Below are positions 1 through 8,012 of a stretch of DNA of 64,000 nt, in pieces. The notes beneath the pieces are model-generated. The model was not told the origin of the DNA. It did not search any database and worked only from the letters and a program-made list of their open reading frames with translations. Made by a program: the position numbers and the translations under genes. This DNA comes from Streptomyces cyanogenus. Its GTDB lineage: Bacteria; Actinomycetota; Actinomycetes; Streptomycetales; Streptomycetaceae. The stretch spans positions 6,982,001 through 7,046,000 of the forward strand of contig NZ_CP071839.1 in the NCBI RefSeq assembly GCF_017526105.1, given 5' to 3'. Each line of letters begins with the position of its first letter. Within the stretch, counting starts at the first letter, position 1.

Positions 1-7
1 AGGCTGC

Positions 8-598
8 TCAGCGGCCCGGCGTGATGACCCGGCTCGTGCGGTAGAGCCGGTACTTGGCGCCGGTCGTGGTCTCGGCGAACGCCTCGTAGCGGCGCATGAA
101 CTCGGGGTCCTCGAAGATCGCGTCGAACCGCTCCCGGTCCGTCCAGGCCGCGAGGTTGACGATGGCGTCGCCGTCGACACTGGTCAGCAGGCGGGAGCCG
201 CGGAAGCCGTCGGCGGTGACGGAGACGTGCTCGACGGCACGGGCCAGCGCGGCCACGCTCGCGGCGGCGTCGTCGGTGGTGGCGACGTTGATGAGCAGCA
301 CGCTGTCGTCCGGCTCGGCGGCGGTGATCACACCCGGGCTGGCGTTGCGGCCCTCGAAGGCGAGCTGCTCGTAGGAGGCGATGCCCAGCTTGTGCCAGGG
401 GTCGCTCTCGATGAGCTCGCGCACCTGGGCGTCGTCGAGGTCGGCGGTCACGATGACGGCGCCGCCCTCGGGCCGGGGGCCGCTGAGCAGGATGCGGCCC
501 TGGTCCGCGTGCTCACGCAGCCAGGCCTTGTGCTCGGCCATGTGCGCGACGACGGTCTCGCGCGGGGTGAGGTAGGTGAGGGTCAGTACGTGAATCAC
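8..598 (-). CDS. YCII-domain / antibiotic biosynthesis monooxygenase (ABM) fusion protein
   Basis: A 196-residue protein with two small ferredoxin-like domains. Residues 1-90 resemble the YCII family (TPRETVVAHMAEHKAWL, then GRILLSGP, then a DPW segment). Residues 95-190 resemble the ABM family (AWTDRERFDAIFEDPEF, then YRLYRTSRVI). Both families form dimeric alpha/beta barrels, and ABM members often act as cofactor-free oxygenases or heme-binding proteins; the substrate here is unknown. The start is GTG at 598 with AAGGA six bases upstream. It lies 43 bp after the nitronate-monooxygenase-like gene on the same strand and is probably co-transcribed with it, which hints at joint oxidation chemistry. 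The domain calls are by eye. Confidence 0.75.
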   Translation of the reverse strand: MIHVLTLTYLTPRETVVAHMAEHKAWLREHADQGRILLSGPRPEGGAVIVTADLDDAQVRELIESDPWHKLGIASYEQLAFEGRNASPGVITAAEPDDSVLLINVATTDDAAASVAALARAVEHVSVTADGFRGSRLLTSVDGDAIVNLAAWTDRERFDAIFEDPEFMRRYEAFAETTTGAKYRLYRTSRVITPGR

Positions 599-641
599 GG
601 GGTGTCCTTGACCGGGTCGTGGTGGGAGGGGAGGGAGCGGA

Positions 642-1637
642 TCAGGCGGCGCTCGCGGGGCGGCCGGTGCGCCGCGCGAGGGAGGTGAGGATCGCCTCCG
701 CGTCGGCCACGACGCCCCGGACCACCTCGGCGGCCGGCTGGATGTCCTCGATCAGGTCGAGGATCTCGCCGGCGAACATGGCGCGCTGGCTGGTGTCGTC
801 GCGGGCGACGGCGGCGGTCCACTCGGGCTCCACCGCGGCGCGGCGGGCGGCGAGTTCGGCGTCCCGGCCGGTCCAGGTGCGGGTGAAGTCGTTGCTCACG
901 GAGCGGGCCTGGTAGGCCTCGTCCCACGGGATGCCGCGCACGACGTCGAACGCCCGGGTGTTGACGGTGTCCGCGGTCCGCGCGGAGACCAGACGGGACT
1001 TGAATCCGGCGGTGGCCAGCGACTCCTCGGTGGCGGCGAACCGGGTGCCCATCATCACGCCGTCGGCGCCGAGCGCGAGGGCGGCGGCGAGCCCGCGGCC
1101 GTCCGCGAACCCGCCGGCCGCGACCACCGGCACCTGCCCCTGGGCGACGTCGAGTACGGCGGGAACGAGGGGCAGCGTGGCCAGCGACGCGTGGTGCCCG
1201 CCGGCCTCCGCGCCCTGGGCCACGAGCACCGACGCCCCGGCCTGTACGGCGACGGCGGCCTGCTCGGGGTCGTGCACCTGCACCACGACATGCGCCCCGC
1301 TGTCGGCCGCGGACGCCACGTACTTGTGGACCTGCGCCGCGTCACCGAAGGAGAGGGCGATGACCGGCGGGGCGTAACCGAGCACCTTGTCCCACAGGCC
1401 GGGCCGCTCGTCGAAGGTGAACATGACGCAGCCGACGCCCCAGACACCGCCGTTCTCCGCGGCCTGGGCCACGTGCTCGTCGATGAACGCCGCGTCGCCG
1501 TAGCTGACGCCGACGAGGCCGAGGCCGCCCGCCCGGGTCACGGCGCCGGCGAGCCGTCCGCCGGACACCGAACCCATCGGGGCGCAGACGACCGGATGGT
1601 CGATGCCCAGCAACTCGGTCAGCTTGGTCGAGATCAC
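642..1637 (-). CDS. NAD(P)H-dependent flavin oxidoreductase / nitronate monooxygenase family
   Basis: A 331-residue FMN-binding TIM barrel of the 2-nitropropane dioxygenase family. The family signature is clear: HPVVCAPMGSVSGG near the N-terminus, VVQVHDPEQA, the flavin-phosphate loop AQGAEAGGHHAS with its conserved His, and VVAAGGFADGRGLAAALALGADGVMMGTRF. Members oxidise alkyl nitronates or act as enoyl reductases in biosynthetic clusters. I place the start at GTG 1637 because AAGGGAG lies just upstream; the frame stays open to 1718, but that extension is not family-like. It is probably the first gene of an operon with the YCII/ABM gene downstream. The substrate is not predictable. Confidence 0.85.
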   Translation of the reverse strand: MISTKLTELLGIDHPVVCAPMGSVSGGRLAGAVTRAGGLGLVGVSYGDAAFIDEHVAQAAENGGVWGVGCVMFTFDERPGLWDKVLGYAPPVIALSFGDAAQVHKYVASAADSGAHVVVQVHDPEQAAVAVQAGASVLVAQGAEAGGHHASLATLPLVPAVLDVAQGQVPVVAAGGFADGRGLAAALALGADGVMMGTRFAATEESLATAGFKSRLVSARTADTVNTRAFDVVRGIPWDEAYQARSVSNDFTRTWTGRDAELAARRAAVEPEWTAAVARDDTSQRAMFAGEILDLIEDIQPAAEVVRGVVADAEAILTSLARRTGRPASAA

Positions 1638-1904
1638 GATGCTCCCTTGGTCCGGGTTCGATGGCATGGCACGGCCCGACGGGCCGAGGAGGAAAAGAAG
1701 CGCCGGCGAATTCCACACTGAATTCCGCGCGAGAAACAGACGGGGGGTTCCGGGAAGGGAAACCGCTTCGGAAGAGGCCCGTGCTGTTTTACGTTCAAGA
1801 GGCTAGCCTCCGTCGGCCACGGCCGTCCAAGACGCAATCCGCATGCCAGCCATAAGCGGGCGCCTATACCGGTGGCCGCATCACGTGCCGTATCGCTGCG
1901 GAAA
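1638..1904. other. Intergenic region upstream of the flavin oxidoreductase
   Basis: About 270 bp between the oxidoreductase start and the terminator that follows the LysR gene. It must hold the promoter of the minus-strand oxidoreductase/YCII operon. The AT-richer segment at 1785-1805 is a plausible promoter area, but I see no clear dyad and no gene. Confidence 0.4.
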
Positions 1905-1945
1905 CAAAAAAGCGTGTGATCCCGGCCGGGGCCGGGATCACACGC
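1905..1945 (-). terminator. Rho-independent terminator of the LysR gene
   Basis: A perfect 16-bp inverted repeat (1912-1927 and 1930-1945, arms beginning GCGTGTGATCCC) directly follows the LysR stop on the minus strand. On that strand it is followed by a run of T (A-run 1906-1911 on plus). This is the classic intrinsic terminator layout. Confidence 0.85.
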
Positions 1946-1961
1946 GGACAGGGGCAGGGGG

Positions 1962-2990
1962 CTACTCGGCGAGGAACGTCCAGCCGTGCCGCGCCGAGAC
2001 CTCGCGCAGGACGCGGGCGGTGCGGCCGCCGCTGACGGTGATGACGGCGAGGCGCTCGCGCGGCGGCCTGGTCGTGGGCAGGGGTCGCCAGACCAGGTGC
2101 GGTTCCCGCTCCACCGCGCGCCGCGGACGCAGGGCCACGAGATCCCCGGTGGTCTGCAGGGCGTGCACGAACAGCGCGTCCTGGTCCTGGTTGACCGGGT
2201 GCAGCACCGCGCTCCAGCCGAGCCGGGCCAGCTGCGCCGGCACGGTCTGGGCGAAGCCCGGCGCGCAGCCGTCCTCGTACCACAGCAGGCGCTGCCGGTC
2301 GAGGTCGCTCCAGGTGAAGTCGGTGCGTGCGGCGAGCGGATGCTCCCGCGCCATGACGACGCCGAGCGGTTCGTCGCGGACCACGGCGCGCACCACGTGC
2401 GGCATCGGGATCGGCAGGCGCACGATGCCGAAGGCGATCTCGCCGTGGCGCAGCAGTTCCCCCTGGTCCGCCGCGTCCGCCGGACGCATGCGCAGGGTCG
2501 CCTCCCCCGTGCGGCCGCTGTCCGGGCGGCTCCCGGACAGCGCGTTCTGCACCTCGATGAGGACGTCCGCCGGCACGCCGCCGCACACTCCGACGGACCA
2601 GATCCGCGGGGCGGGAGCGGCCGCGGCGATGGCCGAGCGCAGCTGGCCCGGAATCCCCTGGATTTCCCTGAGAAAGGCCCGGCCGCCGCTTGTGAGTTCA
2701 ACGCCGCGCGAACTGCGAATGAACAGGGGGGCGCCGACGCGCTGTTCCAGGCGTCGAATTTGCTGACTGAGGCTCGGTTGTGAAATCCGGAGTTGCTGGG
2801 CCGCGGCCGATACGGTTCCGGCGCGTACCACCGTCAGGAAATACCGAAGGTGGCGCATGTCGAAGTCGTCGACGTCACGTGCGTCCGTCATCGCGCGCAG
2901 CACGACGTCGTCCGTCTGATCCGGTCCTGGTGTGCCGAGGTCCGCGCGCCCCGCTGCGCGCCGACCCGTCCACTCGTCCAGCACGCTCAT
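1962..2990 (-). CDS. LysR-type transcriptional regulator
   Basis: A 342-residue LysR-family regulator. The winged helix-turn-helix is near residues 35-95 (MRHLRYFLTVVRAGTVSAAA, then LRISQPSLSQQIRRLE). It is followed by a periplasmic-binding-like effector domain with the usual EHPLAA motif. The start is ATG 2990 because GGGAGGAA lies eight bases upstream; the frame is open to 3074, and a shorter start at MTDARDV is possible. A match of 15 of 18 bases to the ARE palindrome of this locus lies upstream at 3084-3101, which would place this gene under the butenolide receptor. Its own targets are unknown; the adjacent oxidoreductase operon is a candidate. Confidence 0.88.
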   Translation of the reverse strand: MSVLDEWTGRRAAGRADLGTPGPDQTDDVVLRAMTDARDVDDFDMRHLRYFLTVVRAGTVSAAAQQLRISQPSLSQQIRRLEQRVGAPLFIRSSRGVELTSGGRAFLREIQGIPGQLRSAIAAAAPAPRIWSVGVCGGVPADVLIEVQNALSGSRPDSGRTGEATLRMRPADAADQGELLRHGEIAFGIVRLPIPMPHVVRAVVRDEPLGVVMAREHPLAARTDFTWSDLDRQRLLWYEDGCAPGFAQTVPAQLARLGWSAVLHPVNQDQDALFVHALQTTGDLVALRPRRAVEREPHLVWRPLPTTRPPRERLAVITVSGGRTARVLREVSARHGWTFLAE

Positions 2991-3083
2991 CCGCTTCCTC
3001 CCAAACGTTGCCACCCCTGCCCCGTGCAGGGATGCACACCCGGCCCGGCGCCCGCCGGGGTCCCGGTGCAGCATGACAGAACA

Positions 3084-3101
3084 ATTCGTTCTCGAAGGTA
3101 T
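3084..3101. promoter_or_regulatory. ARE-like operator upstream of the LysR gene
   Basis: Read on the minus strand, ATACCTTCGAGAACGAAT matches 15 of 18 core positions of the perfect palindrome at 6836-6853. It lies 94 bp upstream of the LysR start, in the short gap after the first TetR gene, and overlaps no coding sequence. It is inferred to be a binding site for one of the two TetR-type receptors. Confidence 0.5.
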
Positions 3102-3104
3102 TTT

Positions 3105-3734
3105 TTACTGGCCGGAAACGACCTCGTCCTCTTCGCGTACCGCGCCCGGCACCTCCGCGCCCGACAGGGCGGTGAACAGCAGCCGCCACAACGGCTCTCC
3201 GCCGGGTGTGCCGTTGTCGCCGGCACACCCCGCGGGCGCCTGGAGCAGCCCGTACATCACGATCATCAGCAGATGGGCCACGAGCCGCGGCGGGTACGCG
3301 GGGAAGCCGCTGTCGCGTTGCGCCCGGCGGACCAGTTCGGTCAGCGCGACGCGCACCTCCGCGAGGACGTCGTAGAGCGCCCGGGCCAGGGCCGGACAGT
3401 CGGCCGCGAGCCGGATCGTCGCCCGCAGCCGCACATCCGTCTGCAGCCGCCCGGCGAACCCCATGACGACCCGTTCGAGGACGCCCCCGGCGTCGGCGCC
3501 CGGAGCGTCGTGCTCGGTGCGCAGACTCGTCCACGCCTGCCGGGACTCGTCGATGAGAGCCCCGGCCAGCGACCGCTTCGAGGGGAAGTGCCCGTAGAGC
3601 GCGCCCTTCGTCATGCCGATCCGCTCGGCCACAGCGGTGAGGGTGGCCCTGTCGTAACCCTGCGCGGCGAACACCTCGGCCGCGGCCGTCAGCACCTTCT
3701 CCCTGGTCCGCCGTGCCCGTTCCTGTGTGGCCAT
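3105..3734 (-). CDS. TetR-family regulator, ScbR/MmfR (gamma-butyrolactone receptor) type
   Basis: A 209-residue TetR regulator. The helix-turn-helix (residues 8-55) reads EKVLTAAAEVFAAQGYDRATL, then VAERIGMTKGALYGHFPSKRSLA, the pattern of Streptomyces autoregulator receptors and pseudo-receptors. The C-terminal ligand-binding half is weakly conserved. The start is ATG 3734 with GGAGG eight bases upstream; the frame runs open to 3980, but that extension overlaps the phosphatase gene. It follows the AfsA-like/oxidoreductase/phosphatase operon by 83 bp on the same strand, and that gap contains an ARE-like site. With the second receptor at 6934 this gives the two-repressor arrangement seen, for example, in methylenomycin control. 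Confidence 0.85.
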   Translation of the reverse strand: MATQERARRTREKVLTAAAEVFAAQGYDRATLTAVAERIGMTKGALYGHFPSKRSLAGALIDESRQAWTSLRTEHDAPGADAGGVLERVVMGFAGRLQTDVRLRATIRLAADCPALARALYDVLAEVRVALTELVRRAQRDSGFPAYPPRLVAHLLMIVMYGLLQAPAGCAGDNGTPGGEPLWRLLFTALSGAEVPGAVREEDEVVSGQ

Positions 3735-3768
3735 GTTTGTGCCCTCCATCGTGAAAGAGAGCACATAC

Positions 3769-3786
3769 ATACCATCGGGGCGGAAT
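3769..3786. promoter_or_regulatory. ARE-like operator upstream of the first TetR gene
   Basis: ATACCATCGGGGCGGAAT matches 14 of 18 positions of the core palindrome at 6836-6853. It lies between the phosphatase stop and the TetR start, where an autoregulatory operator would be expected. The right half-site is degenerate. Confidence 0.4.
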
Positions 3787-3817
3787 GCTCTCGCCGCGTT
3801 CCGGCCTCGCGGACCCC

Positions 3818-4519
3818 TCACGCGCTCTCCGCCCTCAACGGCCCCAGGCGGGCGGGCGCCACCGGCCAGCCGAAGCGCTCCGCGGCCTCGTTCAGCTGGG
3901 GGGAATCGCCCACCACCACGGGCCGGCCCACCGCGCGCAGCAGGGCGAGGTCGCTCTCGTGGTCGCCGTAGGCGAAACACTCCCGGGGGTCCGCGCCGCG
4001 CTCCCGCATGAGACGGACCGCGGCCTCCGCCTTGGCGTCCCCGATCATCGGGCGGCGCACCTCGCCCGTCAGCACCCCGTCGTCACCCACCACCAGTTCG
4101 GTGCACAGGATCGTCGAGGCTCCCACGTCCCTTGCCAGTGGGGTCAGCAGCGGGCGCATCGAGCCCGAGACCAGCACCACCTCGCGGCCGGCGGCACGGT
4201 GCGCGGCGACGGCCTCGACGACGGGCGCCACGAAGGCCGCTCCGCCGCGGCGGTAGCCGTCGTACCAGACCTGGCCGGCCGCCTCCAGGGCGGCCAGGGG
4301 CACGCCCGCGTAACGCCGGTAGTGCCGGCGGTTCAGCTCCGCGCGGTCGACGGGCGCCACCGCCCCGGCCGGCGGCCCGGGCGCCTGGGCGGCGATGCCG
4401 GCCGGATGCAGATTCACCCAGTGTTCCCAGAAGACGATCATGCTCTTCTCGGCGATCACGGTCTCGTCGACGTCGAAGAAGGCGAGCGCGGGGTGCGTCC
4501 TCGTGGCCACCGTCGTCAT
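3818..4519 (-). CDS. HAD-superfamily phosphatase (HAD-IB), probably of signal biosynthesis
   Basis: A 233-residue HAD hydrolase. Motif I is FFDVDETVI (nucleophile Asp and acid/base Asp), motif II is VLVSGSMRP, and motif IV is AYGDHESDLALL with a preceding Lys in GDAKAEAAVRL. The ATG at 4519 overlaps the stop of the preceding flavoenzyme gene as ATGA, so the two are translationally coupled. In AfsA-type pathways the first product is a phosphorylated butenolide that must be dephosphorylated. A HAD phosphatase also accompanies the synthase in methylenomycin-furan biosynthesis (MmfP). That role is inferred from the operon; the phosphatase fold is clear. Confidence 0.85.
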   Translation of the reverse strand: MTTVATRTHPALAFFDVDETVIAEKSMIVFWEHWVNLHPAGIAAQAPGPPAGAVAPVDRAELNRRHYRRYAGVPLAALEAAGQVWYDGYRRGGAAFVAPVVEAVAAHRAAGREVVLVSGSMRPLLTPLARDVGASTILCTELVVGDDGVLTGEVRRPMIGDAKAEAAVRLMRERGADPRECFAYGDHESDLALLRAVGRPVVVGDSPQLNEAAERFGWPVAPARLGPLRAESA

Positions 4520-5763
4520 CGCGTGTCCCCGCCCGCCAGAGCCGCGTCCGCGTAGGCGTCGGCCGCCGCGTCGAGGCCGAGCGCGCCGTGGGACGCGGCC
4601 GTCGTGACGTCCCGCCAGGCCCGCTGCACCCGGCTGTGCGGCGACTGCCCGCGCATGCCAGAGGCGTGGAACAGGTCGTTCGCCGCCTCGCGGCACCAGG
4701 CGGCCGCGGTCGCCGCGTCCCGGCGGTTCTCGGCCACCGTGAGCGGCGTGATCTCGCCCCGGTCGGCGCGCACGGCGGTGCCCTCCAGCAGCAGGCCCGC
4801 CGCATGGACGCGGGCGGACGCCGACGCCAGCAGCAGATCCTGGCCCGGTCTGCGCGCCTCGGGCCGGACGCACTCGGCCGTCCAGGCCCGCAGCGCCGCC
4901 CGGGCCGCCCCCAGCACCGCCGCGGCGAAGATCGGCGCCGCGACCATCGGATACGGGACGCGGTGGCAGCGGGCGGCGTCGGGCAGCGGGCGCAGCAACG
5001 CGCCCAGGGTGAACGACCGATGGGCGGGCACGGTGATCCCTTCCCCCGTCACGCTGTTGCTGCCGCTCCCGCGCAGGCCGACGGAGTCCCAGGTGTCCCG
5101 GACCGACAACTCCGCGCGCGGCACGGCGAAGAGACGGTGCTCGCGGGTGCCGTCGAGCCCCGGTGTCCAGGACGCCAGCAGCACCCACTCGGCGTGGTCG
5201 ACACCGCTGGCCGTCCGCCACTCCCCGTCGAGCCGCCAGCCGCCGGGCACGGGCGTGGCGTTGCCCTGCGGCGGCACGACCGACGCGGCGATACGGACGT
5301 CCGGGCCGTGCGCCCACACCTCCCGCTGTCCCCGCTCGGGCAGATAGGCGGCGAGCCGGCCGTGGGCCGCGTACAGGGCGGCGCACCAACCGGTGGCGGC
5401 GCAGGCCTCCGCGACGGCCGAGGCGTCGGCGAGCAACCGGGCGAAACTCCCGGCCGTCCCACCCCACTTGGCCGGGACGAAGTGACGCGCGAACCCCGCG
5501 TCGACGACGGCGGCGGCGACCCGCGGGTCGAGCCGGCGCCGCTCGTCGGCACCGCGTGCGTCCTGTCCGGCGACCTCGAGGAGCCGGCCGAGTCCGTCCC
5601 GCCCGTCCGTGCGGTGGCGGTCGGTCATGTCGCCGGGCCCGCGTTGCTCGCTCCCGCCGCCGGGTATCCGCTCGCCCGTGGGGTCGGTTTCCCCGCCCGT
5701 GGGGTCGATGTCCTCGCCGAGGGGCGGGTCATCGCGCCGTACGCCGGGCCGTTCGCTCAGCAT
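4516..5763 (-). CDS. Acyl-CoA-dehydrogenase-fold flavin oxidoreductase/monooxygenase
   Basis: 415 residues from ATG 5763, which overlaps the stop of the AfsA-like gene (ATGCTGA); an internal ATG at 5628 would give 370 residues, closer to the family length. The protein has the acyl-CoA dehydrogenase fold of the HsaA-like flavin-dependent hydroxylase branch: FVPAKWGGTAGSF, AATGWCAALYAAHG, TWDSVGLRGSGSN for the flavin face, and a C-terminal segment FHASGMRGQSPHSRVQRAWRD. An acyl-CoA oxidase (Aco) serves avenolide biosynthesis and a flavin oxidoreductase (MmfH) serves the methylenomycin furans. By position this gene probably modifies the AfsA product. The exact reaction is unknown. Confidence 0.8.
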   Translation of the reverse strand: MLSERPGVRRDDPPLGEDIDPTGGETDPTGERIPGGGSEQRGPGDMTDRHRTDGRDGLGRLLEVAGQDARGADERRRLDPRVAAAVVDAGFARHFVPAKWGGTAGSFARLLADASAVAEACAATGWCAALYAAHGRLAAYLPERGQREVWAHGPDVRIAASVVPPQGNATPVPGGWRLDGEWRTASGVDHAEWVLLASWTPGLDGTREHRLFAVPRAELSVRDTWDSVGLRGSGSNSVTGEGITVPAHRSFTLGALLRPLPDAARCHRVPYPMVAAPIFAAAVLGAARAALRAWTAECVRPEARRPGQDLLLASASARVHAAGLLLEGTAVRADRGEITPLTVAENRRDAATAAAWCREAANDLFHASGMRGQSPHSRVQRAWRDVTTAASHGALGLDAAADAYADAALAGGDTR

Positions 5764-6755
5764 GCCGCGTCCAGCCGGGTCAGGGCGGGTTCCGCCATAC
5801 CGCGGCGCACCGTGGCCCGGGCGAGTTCACGGTCGCCCTGGCGGGCGCGGACGGTGAAGGTGCGTCCGCCGCCTTCGGCGGGTTCGGCGATGATCGCCAC
5901 CGGCGCGTCCAGTTCGCCGAACGCCGTGAACCGCACGACGATCAGGGTCACCGCGCCGGCGCCCGGCTCACCGTCGGCCGCGGCGACCTGGCTCGCCTGC
6001 CGGAACGCCTCCACGAGCGCCATGCCCGGGACGTGATCCGACTCGTGGTCGAAGAGCACGGGGTGCTCCTGGTCGAGCCGCAGCCACCAGCCGTTCGCCC
6101 GCAGCGGGTCGGCCTCGATGAGCACGTCCCGTTCGGCGAGCTGGCCGACACGGGCCGGCGGCAGCGGCACGCGCGGCGGCGCCGGACGCGGCCGCTCCCC
6201 TTCCGGGCTCCGCTCCACGCGCCGCCGCAGCAGGGCGTAGCGGCGCGGCTCCATCGGCTCCCAGTGCACCCCCACCCGCCCGAGGCGGCGGCGTTGCACC
6301 AGGACGTCGGCCTCGAGTTCCAGGCGCAGGCGCCGCGCGCCCTCGGCGGGCGGGCGGCAGACGACGTCGAGTCCCACGGCGAGGCCGTGCGCGCCGAGCG
6401 GCGGCAGGGCCTCGGTGAGGTCGACGGTGACCGCGTTCAGCACGAACGGCATCCCGTGCGGGACGTCGAGGAAACGGTGGGACAGATGGATCGCGGTCTG
6501 CCGGGCGGTCTCCGCGAGCAGCACCGGGTCGGCCGCGCAGCCGTCGTGATGGCCGAGGTAGTGGTCCCGGCGCCACGCGGCGGCGACCGCGAAGCGTTCG
6601 TCGCCGAGCCGCTCCGCGTCCGTCAGGAACACTTCCGCGTCGGCCGCCTTGTGAACGGACTCACGCGGAACGCGGTGGTCGAAGTTCAGCCTCCCCCAGT
6701 AGAGCTCAGGCCCCGGTCGGTCGGTGCGCATTTCGAGCCCAGGCATGACGTACAC
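5757..6755 (-). CDS. AfsA/ScbA/BarX-family butenolide synthase
   Basis: A 332-residue member of the A-factor biosynthesis family, with two hot-dog repeats. The first domain carries the near-invariant stretch beginning VPRESVHKAADAEVFLTD and later DPVLLAETARQTAIHLSH. The second repeats it as LIEADPLRANGWWLRLD and DHVPGMALVEAFRQAS. Family members condense a beta-ketoacyl thioester with dihydroxyacetone phosphate, the first step to gamma-butyrolactone or furan signals. I place the start at GTG 6755, nine bases after GGGAGG. It is the first gene of an operon with the flavin enzyme and phosphatase (both overlapping), and faces the TetR gene at 6934 across the ARE palindrome. Confidence 0.92.
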   Translation of the reverse strand: MYVMPGLEMRTDRPGPELYWGRLNFDHRVPRESVHKAADAEVFLTDAERLGDERFAVAAAWRRDHYLGHHDGCAADPVLLAETARQTAIHLSHRFLDVPHGMPFVLNAVTVDLTEALPPLGAHGLAVGLDVVCRPPAEGARRLRLELEADVLVQRRRLGRVGVHWEPMEPRRYALLRRRVERSPEGERPRPAPPRVPLPPARVGQLAERDVLIEADPLRANGWWLRLDQEHPVLFDHESDHVPGMALVEAFRQASQVAAADGEPGAGAVTLIVVRFTAFGELDAPVAIIAEPAEGGGRTFTVRARQGDRELARATVRRGMAEPALTRLDAAC

Positions 6756-6832
6756 GCGTAGATTCCTCCCCTGGTCGCCGTGACTTCCAGGCGCCGGTAT
6801 CGTCCCGACGCAGTACGTGGCGACTCCGAAGA

Positions 6833-6856
6833 AATATACCTTCGGGAAGGTATATT
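6833..6856. promoter_or_regulatory. Perfect ARE-type palindrome in the divergent afsA-like/tetR promoter
   Basis: A perfect inverted repeat: AATATACCTT, spacer CGGG, AAGGTATATT. It sits 77 bp upstream of the AfsA-like start and 77 bp upstream of the TetR start. This size, sequence and place match autoregulatory elements bound by gamma-butyrolactone or furan receptors (family knowledge), so it should control both divergent units. Confidence 0.9.
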
Positions 6857-6933
6857 GGGGGGTCATTTTTCGTCACCGCACAGAGCCGCACGCCGCATCC
6901 GCGAGCATGCCCGAGGACAGGGAAGCGACGCTC

Positions 6934-7581
6934 ATGTCAGAGCCGCAAGCGACCGCGTTCGCCCAGCCGAGAACCACGGTCAGAAGGGGATCCGATCCCA
7001 AACAGGAGCGCTCGGCCCGCACGCGTCTGCGGGTCCTGATCGGGGCGGCGGAGCTGTTCACCGAGCGCGGCTTCCGCCACACGTCGGTCAAGGACGTGGC
7101 GGACCGCGTCGAGATGACCAAGGGCGCCGTGTACTTCCACTACCCGACCAAGGAAAGCCTGGCGGTGGCCATCGTCGAGGAGCACTACGGGCGTTGGCCG
7201 AAAATACTCGACGAGGTCACCAAGGAGGGCCGGGGACCGCTGGACACCGCCGCGCGCATGCTCGAGTGCGCGGCCATCGCGTTCCAGGACGACGTGATCG
7301 TGCAGGCCGGCGCCCGGTTGCAGCTCGAACGCCCGCAGATCGACGCCGAACTGCCCACGCCCTACGTCGGCTGGGTCTCCCTGCTGGAGTCCCTGCTCAC
7401 TTCCGCCCAGGAGGCGGGCGAGCTGCGTCCCGGGGTCGAACCGGGCCGGGCCGCCCGCTCGTTGGTCTCGGCGTTCTTCGGCTCCCAGCACGTCTCCGAC
7501 GTCCTCAGCGGACGCGCGGACGTCGTGGAGCGGTGGCGGGATCTGAGCGAGCTGCTCTTTCGGTCGATCCGGGGTGACTGA
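6934..7581 (+). CDS. TetR-family ScbR/MmfR-type autoregulator receptor
   Basis: A 215-residue receptor-type TetR protein. The DNA-binding part (residues 20-70) reads TRLRVLIGAAELFTERGFRHTS, then VADRVEMTKGAVYFHYPTKESLA. The KGA(V/L)YFHFxSKE signature is typical of ArpA/ScbR receptors. The C-terminal half contains the LQLERPQ segment that lines the ligand pocket in this family. The start is ATG 6934 with AGGGAAG upstream; an upstream ATG in frame would extend into the operator. It is divergent from the AfsA-like gene, with the ARE palindrome between, so it is the likely primary receptor of the signal made by that operon and is probably autoregulated. Confidence 0.9.
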   Translation: MSEPQATAFAQPRTTVRRGSDPKQERSARTRLRVLIGAAELFTERGFRHTSVKDVADRVEMTKGAVYFHYPTKESLAVAIVEEHYGRWPKILDEVTKEGRGPLDTAARMLECAAIAFQDDVIVQAGARLQLERPQIDAELPTPYVGWVSLLESLLTSAQEAGELRPGVEPGRAARSLVSAFFGSQHVSDVLSGRADVVERWRDLSELLFRSIRGD

Positions 7582-7900
7582 CCGGGGAATCCGGGACGAC
7601 TGACGCTTCCGGGGTTCGGGCGGGGGACCGGTCCTCGGGCCGGGAGGCCGGTGGCCGGGTCTGGGCGGCCGACGTGTGAACCGGGCCGGTCGACGCGTGG
7701 ACCGGCGCGCCCGGCGCGGGACCTGGGTCGGCCGTCGCTTTCGGCGCTCGGCCCGGGACGGCCGGCGCGCGATCCGGGACGGCCGGCGTACGGGCGAGGC
7801 GCGTTGAGCGCACGAGCCGGGCCGCCCGAGTGGTGGACACGGGCCGACTGGGCGCGCACGTCGGCCCATTGAGCGCGTCGGTCTTCGCGTACGGCACGCG
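7582..7900. other. GC-rich non-coding spacer with degenerate GGCCGG-type repeats
   Basis: Between the TetR gene and the convergent MFS gene lies a stretch dominated by imperfect repeats of GGCCGGC and CGGGCCGG on a 15-25 bp scale. No frame shows family-like protein sequence. It may be a decayed tandem repeat. Beyond the hairpin at 7901-7949 nothing else is visible up to 8012. Confidence 0.5.
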
Positions 7901-7949
7901 CCAGGGGAGCGGTGCACCGCCGCCGTCCAGCGGTGCACCGCTCCCCAGG
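7901..7949. terminator. Bidirectional hairpin between convergent genes
   Basis: A perfect 16-bp inverted repeat (7904-7919 and 7931-7946, arm GGGGAGCGGTGCACCG) with an 11-base loop lies between the convergent TetR and MFS genes. There is no long T-run, which is common for Streptomyces terminators. Confidence 0.65.
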
Positions 7950-8012
7950 AGCAGGCCGTCCGTGGCAGCCCGGTGGGCCGCAGTCGGCCGGCCGGGATCG
8001 GACGGGCCGTGG

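Noticed and set aside
7582..8012. GC-rich repeats that could be a CRISPR array or minisatellite
   Set aside because: The units are irregular in length and sequence, with no conserved repeat/spacer pattern and no cas genes anywhere in the window.
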